NCBI GenBank assembly: GCA_945643635.1
Contig: CALZFC010000043.1
Location: 2,173,501-2,237,500 of the forward strand
Direction: 5' to 3'
Source: Allodiplogaster sudhausi
Taxonomy: Eukaryota; Nematoda; Chromadorea; Rhabditida; Diplogasteridae
Length of the DNA: 64,000 nt
Within the stretch, counting starts at the first letter, position 1. Each line of letters begins with the position of its first letter. A program made the position numbers and the translations under genes. Under the pieces are notes generated by a model. That model saw only the letters and a list, made by a program, of their open reading frames with translations, ran no database searches and was not told the origin of the DNA. This document shows positions 43,301 through 56,221 of the stretch, in pieces.

Positions 43301-44903
43301 CGACGGAACCAAGGTTGGTGTTGTTTTGGAAGCCACGCCGATTACATTTGCCGCTTATTGAGGTGCGAACACTGGTGGACCACAAACTGGACTATCCAAC
43401 TGGCCTGGCATTCGACTTCATCAAGAACGAGCTTTATTTCGGCGACATGGAGAGAGAACTCATCGAGAAGATTAACATCGACAGCCAAGACAGGTTGGTT
43501 GTTGATTGTGGAGACAAGTTAGTAAATGGAAGAAGTTGGTATAGATTGGATTGGTTTAGATCAGTTGTGCTCTCTTCCGGTGTGCACCATCCCTATGACA
43601 TGGCCTTCTTCAACGGCTTCATCTACTGGACAGACTGGCTAGTTTATGCAGAGAGGGGTCTAGTGGCTCATCAATTTTAGAATATGAACAGTACCTCCGA
43701 AATGAGTCTAAATCTTCTTTTAAAACAATTAGCTCGAATTTTGACCCTACAAGAGATTTCTAATTTAAATTGTGTGTCTATTTTGTATACGACCTTATCG
43801 GGTCATATGGCTTTGGATCTTATTTAAATGTGCGCGAAATAGCACATGACTGTAGTTAATTTTAGGTGTTTTTATTTTATGATGTGAGCCTGATGTACAA
43901 TAATTGATTTAATATTTGTTCTTTAACAGGAGTACGGAGACGCTGAAGGTGGCTTCGCTTGGACGCAGCCATTCCTCTCCTCATCTCATCCACTCCTTCA
44001 ACGTCTTCCCTTATGGACTCGCCATCAACCACACGCTTATTCAGGTTTAGAACAACGAATAAAACGGTGTATTGATGGAATGGAATTTTTATTATTTCTT
44101 TTAAACTGGCTAACCAGCAGGTTTGAATATGATAAAATGATGGAAAGTGCATGATGTCTGAGTTGAATGGTGTGAATTGCAGCCAAATCTCTCGCAATCG
44201 AATCCCTGCGACCATCTGCCCTGCCCGTGGATGTGCGTGGTCGTAGAAGGGAATCCCTCTGTTCTCTCCTCCTCCATGGATTCACTACTCGAGGTTGGAT
44301 TGCTGATTAAGACATCTTCTTCATCATTCCTCCCCTCTCCTCGCAGGCTCGTTGCCTGTGTCCCGAGGGCTACGAGCGCAATCCTTCCTTCAACATCACA
44401 GTGGAGGGGAGTCTGCCTTGTCGTGTGGAAGGCGGCCTTCAGCAGTCAATCCGAGATGACAGTGTACGCTTCGCTTCTTGCATTCGGAGTAAACGCGAGA
44501 ATCTATCTCTTTGTTGTTTGAGATGTCGACGATCGGAATCTCTCTGATGAAGGAGTACTGCTCGACTGGCCGCGCTTGTTCCAACGGAGGAGGCTGCGTG
44601 GAGCATCAGAATGAACATGGACGAGTTGATCGAATTACATGCAGGTCAGTGGAGGGTCGATTGGCAAGTGATCAGTTCTCATGGGGATTGGTCTTCCACC
44701 TTCAGAAGTCAAGCTCTAATATCGATTACATCTCCACAATGATTTAGTTGCTCCCCGGGCTTCTCTGGCGATGCGTGCGAGATCGAAGCCAGCCGAATGG
44801 AATTCAAAGATGGCAGTCGTGGCAACTCCGGTTTGTTCTGCGGTTGGCATAGTTCAGAAGCAGATAGTATTGCCTATCTCTCACTCTCTGTATCTCTCTC
44901 TCC

Positions 44904-44992
<89 letters not shown>

Positions 44993-45862
44993 CAGACTTC
45001 AACTGGACCCCCTTCTTCGTCTGTCTCTTCATTGTGCTGGCAGCAGCTGGTCTCATCTACTGCGCCAAGAACCACAGCAGCACATTTGGGTTTGTTTCTG
45101 TTTGTTAATTAGCGGATGATTCTGGCGGCATCTTAAAATGATGACCTGCTTGAGTTCTCTGGAGTCGGCGGCTCGTTCCGTACGACTTCCGTCGCCCGTC
45201 GCCGCCCTCCACACCAGGATCTCCTCTGCCTCCAGCCCCTTCTCCAAGGTTCATTCTTTTAGCTCTGTTACATTTTCTGTTTCTGTAGTTAAGCTTGCTT
45301 AGTTATTCCTTTTCTGACTCTCCTTCACAGCTTTTGTTCTTGCAGTTCCGGAGGCCGCGGCAGCAGGAGCAGCATCCTTCAGTGAGAGGCGTTGACAGTG
45401 CCACTGGAGGTACTTCCTCCTCGGGCCAGGTTCGGATTCTTGCAAATTATTCATCTTTAACATATCATGAATGTTATGTAAGCGTTGAAAAGGCCTGTGA
45501 GATAATAATAGTGGCATTGCAATTTAGAGTCCTCCTCGCCGCGGAGTTCTGTTCTCATCTCCCCTCTCCAGCCGAATCAGCCAGTCTTCATCTACTCCCT
45601 CCTTCACGACTGGTCTTGCCAACGCCAACTTCGTCAACCCTCTCTACGACCATCCGCCTACTTTCCAGGTACTGTTCATGGCTGGGATACTCAGATAGAT
45701 CAGATACAGCTATATCGCCGCGGTGATGATTTGTTGATCACTTCTTATCTAGTATATTTTAACTTGAAACAATTGCAGGAACCTCAAGATATTCTCGCCC
45801 CGCAAGAGGTGGATGACACCCGCGTCTCACTTCTGATGGAGAACGGCGGAGGGCCATTGTAG
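40383..45862 (+). CDS. rme-2: LDL-receptor-family protein, RME-2-like yolk receptor
   Basis: Endocytic receptor at the cell surface; in C. elegans RME-2 takes up yolk. About 26 exons. Signal/anchor region near [14 protein letters not shown], then five LDL class A modules: [91 protein letters not shown]. An EGF pair follows ([21 protein letters not shown]), then a YWTD propeller ([27 protein letters not shown]). An EGF module (ACSNGGGCV) precedes the membrane span [20 protein letters not shown]. The cytoplasmic tail has the endocytosis signal [13 protein letters not shown] and ends [10 protein letters not shown]. Exon 7 to 8 uses a GC donor (41919/41920). Two joins, after 43641 and around 44461-44523, do not keep frame with canonical sites. 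The gene name is by domain order and size, not by alignment. Confidence 0.88.
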
Positions 45863-46499
45863 AGAGTCTGAAGATGCTTTCGCTCTCTAAGAATCCTCGC
45901 TTCCCTTCGATGTCTTGTTAGGATTGTTAATCCAAACAGCCTTGCGATTACCTCAGTCATTAATATTGATATTATGATGAAGTATCTAGTCGCACCAAAT
46001 TGTTTTCCTGTTGTCTACAATTTGTTAATCCTGCAGCCTCTCATAATAGAAGATCTTTTCCATATCCCCGAATATTAGCCCAAAGATTCGCGAGCCTAGT
46101 CTATACTTCCGCAATGCGGCAAAAGAACTTAGGTGCAGAGATATTTTAGTTATGCAATAATTATAGCGACTAATATGCTACCCTCTTCTACTTTTTTGCG
46201 CTATTTCATGAGTTCTCTTTCCTTGATATCGATATACTTTTTACGTGCTGCATTGCAATGTTTTAAAATTATAAGGCTGTTTGTGAATAGAAGAGCATGG
46301 TTTTATATCCTCACTGTAGCATGCCACATCCGAATACTTCTTTGTATACCTTTATATCGTTTGCTATTTTGAGAGGCTTTTACCATTATGACGTCAAATA
46401 AATGTCTATTTTTTCGAAGAATTTTGAACGAAAGAAGTAGGGAAGATGAACATATAATTGGGATGACTATCACGTTAAGTGAGCAGAGGCAAGTTCTGT
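45863..46499. other. Downstream of the receptor, no gene seen
   Basis: A/T-rich, probably 3' flank; aataaa-like motifs occur but I cannot pick a site. Confidence 0.4.
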
Positions 46500-47085
46500 C
46501 TAGGGGTCAGAGTAAGTTCGGCTGGTAAGGTTGTTGGAGGTGCATGCTGCTCCTTCGTTGCGCCCTGAACATTCGCATTGGCAAGGAGGATAGAAAGACA
46601 TCTGTGCACTCGAAGCAAACGAAGGATTATATCCAGTCGTGCTCCTCTTCCACAGGGCTCTAGAGATATACCCCAAGTTCATCCAAATGTTTTATCTTCT
46701 CTCACAATCAGCTTTATTTCTTATACGTGCTGTATTCAACTCAGCTCTCCACGTGAAATTCACTGCTCGAAATCCTTTTACATCCCTTATTAACAAATCT
46801 TCTGGCCACTTACCATCATTGGTCCCACCCTTCACTCATTCAGCAAAAGTCTCCTTCCAATAGTTTGACATTTTAATCTTGCTCGTTCCAATGGACGGGG
46901 AATCGTTTTATCATCGCTTCATAGCGGCATGTCCCAATCTGAGTAACAATATTCATAGAGGAATGAAACGAAACCTGACATGCGAGTGTACAAACAGGAG
47001 AGCAGAAGAGAGGCAGAGCATCTAAGCAAGGGACGACAGCGTTGCTAGGGCAAACTGGAGCATTCACAACGGGTGCCTTTAGCAG
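46500..47085 (-). CDS. Possible Cys-rich exons, partial
   Basis: On the minus strand an exon about 47085-46978 reads APVVNAPVCPSNAVVPCLDA, then LPLFCSPVCTLACQ, and ends with a GT donor. An exon from the gtgcacag acceptor (46604) reads MSFYPPCQCECSGRNEGAAC and stops at 46500 (TYSDP). They join in phase 0. No signal peptide or upstream exon was found. Possibly a small secreted protein; may be chance. Confidence 0.25.
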
Positions 47086-48061
47086 CTCGACAAGGCAGAG
47101 TACGATTGAGAAGAGTTCATTTCAACGCGACCCTCTAGTTAAGTCCAGAAGCATTGTAATAACACATTAGACGAGATAATAATAGGAAGTAATAATACGA
47201 ATCAATTGGAGTAGCCGAGTTGGTGGTCCCTTCAGTGTTTAGTGGAAGCTAGGCTTAGGAGTGGCAACAATTGATGTGGACACAGCTTGGCAGGGGAGGG
47301 AAGGGGAGCATAGGCTAGAGCCTATCAAGAAGAACAACCATGAGTAGAAGACAGTAAGTATTTCCTTTCTAAGAAGAAGAAGAAGAAGAAACTAAAGCAG
47401 AAAGCACTCCTAACATCATCTTGCGACTGGAGAGAAAGCAAGCGCAGCCGGCTTCTCTTCTCACTCATTCTCATCCAGGGGATATGCTAGACAATGAGCG
47501 ACAGAACTTCCAGAGATTACAAGGATATTAAATGCTGAAAGTCATAAAAAATTGTCAAATGTAATTGGCATAGAGGTGTGTTAATCTATTGGGGACGAGA
47601 ATGGTGAGAAGGAAGAGGCGTGCGAGAGAAACAAACAAGTCAATTTTGGAAAGAACCCGAATTCAATCGCCAAGCGTTGTAAGGACATCAACGAAAAAGG
47701 GAGATAATGGAGGTTTTCTGAAGATGATGTGGAGGGGGGGGGGATAAAAGAGAGTGCCGAAGGAGGCAATCGATGGCGTGATTCCTTCATCGGGAGAGAA
47801 GTTAGTAAACACAATTCTTGCATAGTTAACGCGAAATCGCTGGATAAGAAGAAGACAACGAGAGCGCAACCCGTAGGGAAGAAAGCATTGAATACGCAAG
47901 GGAACTGGATCAGTACACGTTATCTTTCAGAATAATCAGAATACTAACAAGAAATATGGCATCAGATCAATGGGTGATTGGAGTGCCTCCGCAGTTATCA
48001 TGACAATCCATTGGAAGGCTTGCCCATGGTGAACTTGTCCACACTTAGCGGCTTCCAGTCC
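47086..48061. other. Intergenic, no gene seen
   Basis: A (GAA)n run at 47371-47390 and a run of G at 47735. No supported exon. Confidence 0.45.
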
Positions 48062-50311
48062 TTAAGGAAACAGAGAATGGAGGGAGGGGCGAAGGAAGCA
48101 GTGCCTGGAATAAAAGGGGCTAACCAGTTGCAACAACGACTTGTGGCCGTGGCCGTCGTGGGCAAACTCCTCCTGAGCAGGACTCATTGGAGATCGCTCC
48201 ACCCGTTCCACCACCTACAAATCAACGAAGATTATCTCGAGAATGCATAATAAACGAGGCCCGCAACCCTTCTTGGTAAACGAAGCCCGTAACCCCTCAT
48301 GAACTACTTGTTAAAATGAAAAAGAGAAAGAATGGTGAAACCTCCTTCTCAAGACTTTCGTCTCGTAAGTACTCGAGACCGTTTGCACGCACCCCCCGCT
48401 CCTGCAATTCATGCCATTACGAAGAGTATACACAGGTTTCTTCAGATATCCGTTAGGAAAAAAAAAGCCAAACAAAAGCTGGGGAAAAGCCATTTTCTAG
48501 TAAAAATAGAAAGAGAGATAGCCAGAGAGCGACGAAAGAGCAGAAAAAAACCTTGAAGATGGAATCAAGCGAGATCCAACACCGCCTGTTGTATAGAAGA
48601 GAATGGAAGGAGGGCAGAGAGTCGGGAACGACTTCGGATAACATGCTACAATTAACTAGAACATTTTATCAGGTAAAGAAAATTGTCTCATTAAAACCAA
48701 GCTTTGCAAAAGCCGTCACTGATTTTAATTAATTAAAACGAAATAATGAAGAGAAGGAGAAACGAACTCGAAGACGGGCATGGCGACCGTGTCAATGAAG
48801 TCGATCTGGATTCGAGGAACACATGCACGATCTCGATCCATCATCTGAGAGGGAATTAGTCAATGCCAAACATCAAGCAGGAACTAGAACAGCCACTCTT
48901 TCACGATTAAGAACCTCCATGGGAAGACTTCCCATTTGCTTCTCAAGGTCTCCTTGCGAGAAGAACTCCGTGTAGATGTTCTCCTGAAAAGGACACCGGT
49001 TAGTCAGACAAAAATCGCCCTTCTCACCTAAAAACAAAATTAATTGCTCCTTCATAAAATAAGATGGGACTGACCGCAATGCACTTGCAATTGGCAAAGT
49101 GTTTGGTCTGGTCGGAGAGGTCGGAGGCAGTCATGAAGAGGCAGGTGAGGATGTAGTGGTTGCGACGGTTCGACCGGTCGAATCCCCCTTAACATCCACT
49201 CCTTTCATTTCTCGCTCAGCTCCGCCCTCCTCTTACCTCGCACCAACTCGCGCATCTCGCTGACCTTGCCAAGATGCATGGCAATGTCAGTGGCAAGGAT
49301 GATCTCCCGGATGTGACTCAGTACCTGGTTGTACTGCAACAACCATCTCATTCTACTACTCTAAGAAACAAGAATCTGAAAAATATACACACCAAACAAA
49401 AGAAGAAGAAAGTGACCTGCGAGCGGGTGAGCTGGGAGAGGATGGCGCACTCTTCCTTGGCGAGGATCTGCGCAGTCTGCGCGTAGTGATGTCTCTCCAG
49501 GACGGAGCCCTCGCTGCTGTACAACTGGGCCAGAGGGGTGCGCTGAATTTTAACTATTTAATACACAACTAAACAATAACCCACGAGAATTCCATATCAC
49601 CAAAACCAATCCCTGAATTTCACAAGAAAGAAACAAGGATGGAAGTAAAAGTGGCAGAATACAGTGGAGAGAGTGACTGACAGCCTGTTTCTGGAAAGAG
49701 TTGCTAGTGCCGCGATGATCGATGTCGTGGCAGAGACTGGACACGATGAGAGCAAGCCTTTCCAACTCGTCCAGATGGGAGCGGGCAACCGGAGTGCGCA
49801 GAAGCACGAAGCAGTAGTGGGCCACTGCGAAGGCGTGCGACCGGAAAGTGGAACGTACTCAACTAACATCCACATCTGTACAGTGGATCAGAAATATATA
49901 AGGGCTACTGCTTACTTAGAAATTTCAAGAAGGTATCCTTTTTACTAAAATAAAAAGGTTATCCTAAAAAGAAACCAGTTATGGTAGGGAACGTCTCGAT
50001 AGCCGCGAGCCACTCGCAGAACGAAGGCAGCGAGTTGCTTCCTTGGGATGCCGTAGAGGGAGATGAAGCCCAGTTCCTCAAGCGAGAAACATTCAAAAAG
50101 AGACTAAGAAGCAACGCATAGGATGCTGATGAGAAAAAAAAAAGAAAAAAAAAGAATTCGAACATTAAAGATGGCGATGGAGGCATCTACGAATCTATCA
50201 TTATTGCCGATTGAGCGAGGAACGAAAGAGAAGGAGGCAAAGGCCGGGTTGAAGGCCGAGGTCGGGGGGATGGGGGCAGTCGTCAGACGGCGGACCTCCT
50301 CTGGAGATACC

Positions 50312-50377
<66 letters not shown>

Positions 50378-50629
50378 GGGAGAGAGAGAAAGAGAGAGAG
50401 AGAGACGGAGAGATGAGTGGGGAGGGGGAGATGCATGGCATTTGAAAGAAGGCCAGTTACGACTAACCAGGAGCTGCGATCCTTGCACAAGATACTCGGC
50501 GGCCATGTGCGACCGCCGCTGAGCCTCGCGCACTTCCCCGATCAGCAGACACTGTAAGCAAAACGAATAGAGAAAGGGCGATGGAAGGGAGAGAGATAGA
50601 GGGAGAGAGATATAGATAGAGAGAGGGAA

Positions 50630-50670
<41 letters not shown>

Positions 50671-51306
50671 AAAGGAGATGTAATGAAGAATTGTAAGGAG
50701 CATCCAACCCGCGGCGAGTTGCTGCTCCTCGCTTGAAGGGCCCTATCACTACATTGGCAATTGCCACTCCGTCCAGCATGCCCCCATAGCTCAGTGGTAT
50801 AGAGTCTACGACCCTAGAGCTAGACGTCGCGGGTTCGAATCAGCTGGGAAGCAAACTTTTCGGAGATCCCGCCAGTGAGTTCCCTTACAGAATAGCGAGA
50901 GAAGAAAACGAGGAGTGAGAAAGCCGAGGTAGACTATAAATGCGCGATATTCGGTCCATGCTTTCTCTTTCTCTCGATCTCTCTCTGTTTCGCTCTCTCT
51001 TTTTCCCTCTCTCTCTCTACATACTTCCCCCCTTTCAGCTTGTACCCCTTTCTCTCTCGAATATTCAGAAAGAAACACGCGTGCCAGACATGGAATTCAT
51101 TTTGAACATGAACACTTGCTTTGAAATGAATAGAACAGAAGCACATGTTTGGACGACAAAGGAGGAAAAAAGGGCATCACATATTCTCTTTTCAGGAAAA
51201 TTGGGTGGAACTTTCAAGGCGCTGGCAATTAATTGGAACGTTCGCAATTTCATTTCATTCGCACTTCCAACTACTTATGAGCTATTCGAATGAATATATG
51301 AGAAGA

Positions 51307-51346
<40 letters not shown>

Positions 51347-51349
51347 AGG

Positions 51350-51390
<41 letters not shown>

Positions 51391-52051
51391 GGAGAGAGAG
51401 AGATAGAGAGAGAGAGAGCGATGAGGAAGAGAAAGGCATTAAGTGGAGGGGCCGAAGTGTCAACGGTATTAATACACCATCAATGTGAGGTGGAATAGCC
51501 TAACCTTTTTCATCTACATTTTCATGGCAAAAAGTTGAGGCTGAGTTTAAGTGACAGAAGTCAGGAGAGAGTCAGCCATAATATAAAGGAAAAATGAAAA
51601 AGGTATGGAGCGCGAATCTGGAAAAGGCAAAGGGAAGGGAAAACAAGGGAGATGGCAAATATGTACGCATTTCTCTTCCTTTAGCGAGGTGTGCGTGCCC
51701 CTGGGTTGCTAAGCCCGTAGCCGAAAAGGCATGTGGTGAAGGAGTCACCGAGGAAAAGATGAACGGGAGAGAGATAAAGTGGGAGAGACAGAAGAGATGC
51801 CAAGCGCGGTAACACAAACCACAAAGTAAGGAAACCTAACCCAAAAGCAAGAAAACATTACAATATGTGCAAAAATAAGGATGGACGAAACACAGTTTAA
51901 GATTAATAAATTAACTAATTAGCAAGAACCAAACACGGCAGATGATAAACAGATGAGCAGCCCAGGGAACGCAGCGCCCTCCACTCTCTTCAGTTTGTAC
52001 AGCCATGGGACAGGCATAGGATTCTGATGCATGCAACTCTCCCATATATGG

Positions 52052-52084
<33 letters not shown>

Positions 52085-52643
52085 TTTCACCCTCACCACA
52101 TTTCTCTTCCTTTCTCTTATATATATATTTCATATCATTTATTCTTTCTTTTAGAATAAATATTCTGAATTCATATTACCCTATTATAATATATGAATTC
52201 ACATTTAAATTAGCGGATATCACTTAATGTTTTAAAAACTAAACAAATCAAGATCAGCTAGCTTTATGCAAAACTGGAGAGAAGGGCGGGGATGCTACTC
52301 AGAGTGAAAAAGAAACAGTCTACTTTACACATCCATCCTGATTTATAGTCTCTTCAGAGCCATGCCCAACTAGATTTTGACGTACAAATTCTGTATTTAA
52401 TGCTACCCTCCTTGCTTTGCGAGCTCAAAAACCCCTACCCCACCATGTTGTCGTAATTGGCACGATATAATTTCGGTGCGTCGGATGAGATGGTAAAATG
52501 GAGAAACCTGTTGGATGGCCGTGGCTGCGTAGACAGCGAGCGTCGCTGCACAGCGTTCGTCGTGGCGCGTGAAGGCGCTCCGGCCAATGCGGTTGCACGC
52601 CTCCACCACACCCAGCAGAGAACCTGCAGATAGAGGGAACAGT

Positions 52644-52713
<70 letters not shown>

Positions 52714-52895
52714 AAGGTGGAAGTACGACATTCCAGGGAATAAAATAAGAATATTCTAGAGTATGGCATAAGGTTCGCTCGAAATGATATTGGCTTTAAA
52801 GGAATGACTTCAAGAAAAAGAAAGAAAGCGACAGACACGGAATGGAATATATAGAATAGTAGAGGGATTCGCAACGTAGGGTCAAGACTGGAGCT

Positions 52896-52943
<48 letters not shown>

Positions 52944-53135
52944 TGCATGAGAGAGATAGAGAGAAAGAGAGTGCGTGAGAGAGAGAGGTGAATGTAGAAA
53001 AGAAACGGAGAACGAATTTCAGCTTATAGGAAAGAAAAGCAAGGGCACCTGAAGAGAGCGTTGGTACTAAATGAGCTTAAGGGATTGAGAATAACGGAGA
53101 AGTGGGAGGCTTCTGGAGAGCGAGAGAGAGAGACA

Positions 53136-53171
<36 letters not shown>

Positions 53172-53917
53172 AAGAGAAGAGAATGCGAAGATACGAGCAT
53201 TTAACATGCGTATTAAGAAGCCTCATTAAATGAACGGAGAAGACTCTCTCACTATCCCCGTATAATGAGAGAAATGTAATGAGGAAAGAAACAGCAAGTA
53301 CAGAGAGGGAAAGAAAGAAAGAAAGAGAGAGAGAGACACAGAGACAGGGAGAGAGATAAATAGTTGAAAAAGGTAGGGGTAGAGAACGGAATAGTCAGAG
53401 AAATGAGATAAGAAATCGAATGCCACGCCCTTTAAGAACAGATGATGCCTTCACTTCTCGCGTTCAGTCGATCTCTTTAAGAGAACACAAAATCGAAGAC
53501 GTTCTCATTTCATAGAGATAGTAGAAAAGTAGGACAAAACAGCAAAAAACCTATAGTCCACAGAATGAAAGCATTCTAATTCCAGGCAAAAGTCAACAGA
53601 AATGCGAGTTTGGAGTTGATTTTAACTACGCCTAACTAATCCCTATTCACTTACTCATCTTGAGGATGACCTTACCATCGATTAGAGATTCCACGCTCTC
53701 ACTTTAAGTACATCTCTGCGGTGTACCTATCTATAGTTCTTTCAAGATAATCCCGTCAAACACTTAGAAAATGCGGTGCAAATCCGTCGGGAGTTCGAAC
53801 CAAAGGCCACAAATTCGTCGTGGACATAAAGCTCACGAGTACGAAGAAAATTGTCACGAGATCGAGAAGTGAAAGGGAAATGAGAAGACAGAGAAATGGT
53901 AGAAAGAAAGTGGGGAA

Positions 53918-53949
<32 letters not shown>

Positions 53950-54381
53950 CGAGCGAGAGAGAGAGAGCGAGAGAGAGAGAGAGAGAGAGCAGAGTATACA
54001 GAGGTGAACTATGTAACAAAATAGAGTAAGGATTCCTTTGTTCCGAAGGTTCCGACAAACAACGAAAAGAATGGAAAGTGGCGACTCTGTGAATAAGCCG
54101 AATACACTAGATACACCCCGCTGTTTTCCGACAATAAGAAACTGCTTAACCCTTATTAGAAAAGCGGTCTGTCAAGAATTCGCCCCTTGTCAAATGAGAA
54201 GGAAAGGACAACGATCAGATTGTGACGTCAGAAGGGGAGCCCAACCACAATCTAGAAAGCACAGGGGAGGCAGACTATCCAAGAGGACATTGCTTTACCC
54301 TCCCCTCCAAGGCTCTCTCTTCTCTCTATCTCTCTCTCTCTCTCTCTTTCGTCACATGTGCCCGGCAGAGGCAGCCGTATC

Positions 54382-54441
<60 letters not shown>

Positions 54442-54765
54442 TGAGAAAGAGAGGAAAGAAAAAAAAGAAGAGGAATAGGAGGTCCAAAGTGCGAAGGCGA
54501 TGAAGATGTGGCAGGCGGCATGAAGCTTGGTTCAAGTAGAACGAAGACATCTTGTGTAGAAAAGAGACGGTGAGTGAGAGCGAGAGAGAGAGAGAGAGAG
54601 GGAGAGAGAGAGAGAGAGGAAATATGATACAGTAGAAGTGAGGTTTGGAATGTCAAGCCATGCAAAAGGCAGCATCGAAATAAGGAACGACGAAGTTATG
54701 CTAGGGAGACCCGGCAGGGTGGCTGAAATAAAGCGGACACTGACGAAAAGAGCGAAACAGACAGA

Positions 54766-54803
<38 letters not shown>

Positions 54804-56091
54804 AATAGAGATAGAGAGAGGGAGTGAGCGATGACGTGAAAGAGCAGGCAATGACCGGAGTGGCTAAAATGAGAGGAGAATGGGAGATACACGGACGCGG
54901 TCTTGGCTTCTTGTTCCATTGGGGCAGAAAGCAATGGGGAGATGCAACAGAAAGGTGCTTGACGTCATCTCTCCCTTCGGGTTAAATTAGAGTGGGCGAG
55001 AGAAGCAGGGAGAGGATTGGGCCAAGGGGAAGAGACGGCCAGGGGGGAGGTGAGGGTCAGGGGGATGAGAGGGTCAGGGGATGAGAGAGCCAGGGGGAGG
55101 AGAGAGCCAGGGGGAAGAGAGGGCCAGGGGGAGGAGAGGGCCAGGGGAAGGAGAGGGCCAGGTGGAGAGGGTCAGGGGGAGGAGGAGAGGGCCAGGGGGG
55201 AAAGTGAAGGAGTTCTCGTGAAAGGCGGGCAAGATGATGGGAGCAAGAGCACCTTGGCACGGCAGAAATGCAAGAACCGAAAGCGGCGGCGGGAAGAAGG
55301 GCGACATCAGACTCCCTCTCACGAGTCATCTCTCTTTCTCCCTCTCTCTCTCTCTCCACTTTTCACTCTCCAATTCAGAACTCAGTGGCTGGGGCCTTTG
55401 CATACTCCCAGTGGGGGGTTCCGCTCTCTGAACAACAGCAGATGGAGACGGAAGGGAAGATAGATGAAGAACGAAGCACAGAGAGAATGGGGGATCGAGA
55501 GAGAAGTAGAAAAAGGGAAAGAAAGAATCGGAATGAGAGGGAGAGACAGGAGAGAGAGAGAGAGAGAGAGATAGAGAGAGAGAGATGCGAGGGAGAGACT
55601 GAAGGCATTGTAGACGCGGAGTGAGCATTGAGCAACCGGGTCCCTGCCAAAAGAACGCGCTGGCCAACTCGACTGGAAGCTTGCCACGAACTGGCAGAGA
55701 ATGGCGGCAGCGGAAGAGGCAGAGGGCGAAAAGAAGAGAGGATGAGACAGAATGAGCGAGCAGTGAGAAAGAATGTGAGATAAAGCAAGATAGTGAGAGA
55801 CGGAGAGAAAGAGAGTGAGATCCGTGAGAGGACTAAAAGTGCGAGGAATGGAGAATTGAGAGAGTGAAGCTAGAGAACGAAAAGAGAGCCACGATCGATG
55901 ACTCAGTGTGTGCAGAGTGCCGCTGGAGCGGTGGCGGAATGGAGGAAGGGGTCCTGGGGGGACCGCGAGGGGGGGTAGGAGGGGGCGAGGGAAGGTTCAG
56001 AGGAGGTCTGCCAGGGGGAGATTGGGTATGACAGCAGTTGAGAGGAAAGAGAGGGAGAGAGAGACAGAGAACGGGAGAAAGAAAGATGAAA

Positions 56092-56157
<66 letters not shown>

Positions 56158-56171
56158 AAAAAAATAAAAAT

Positions 56172-56221
<50 letters not shown>

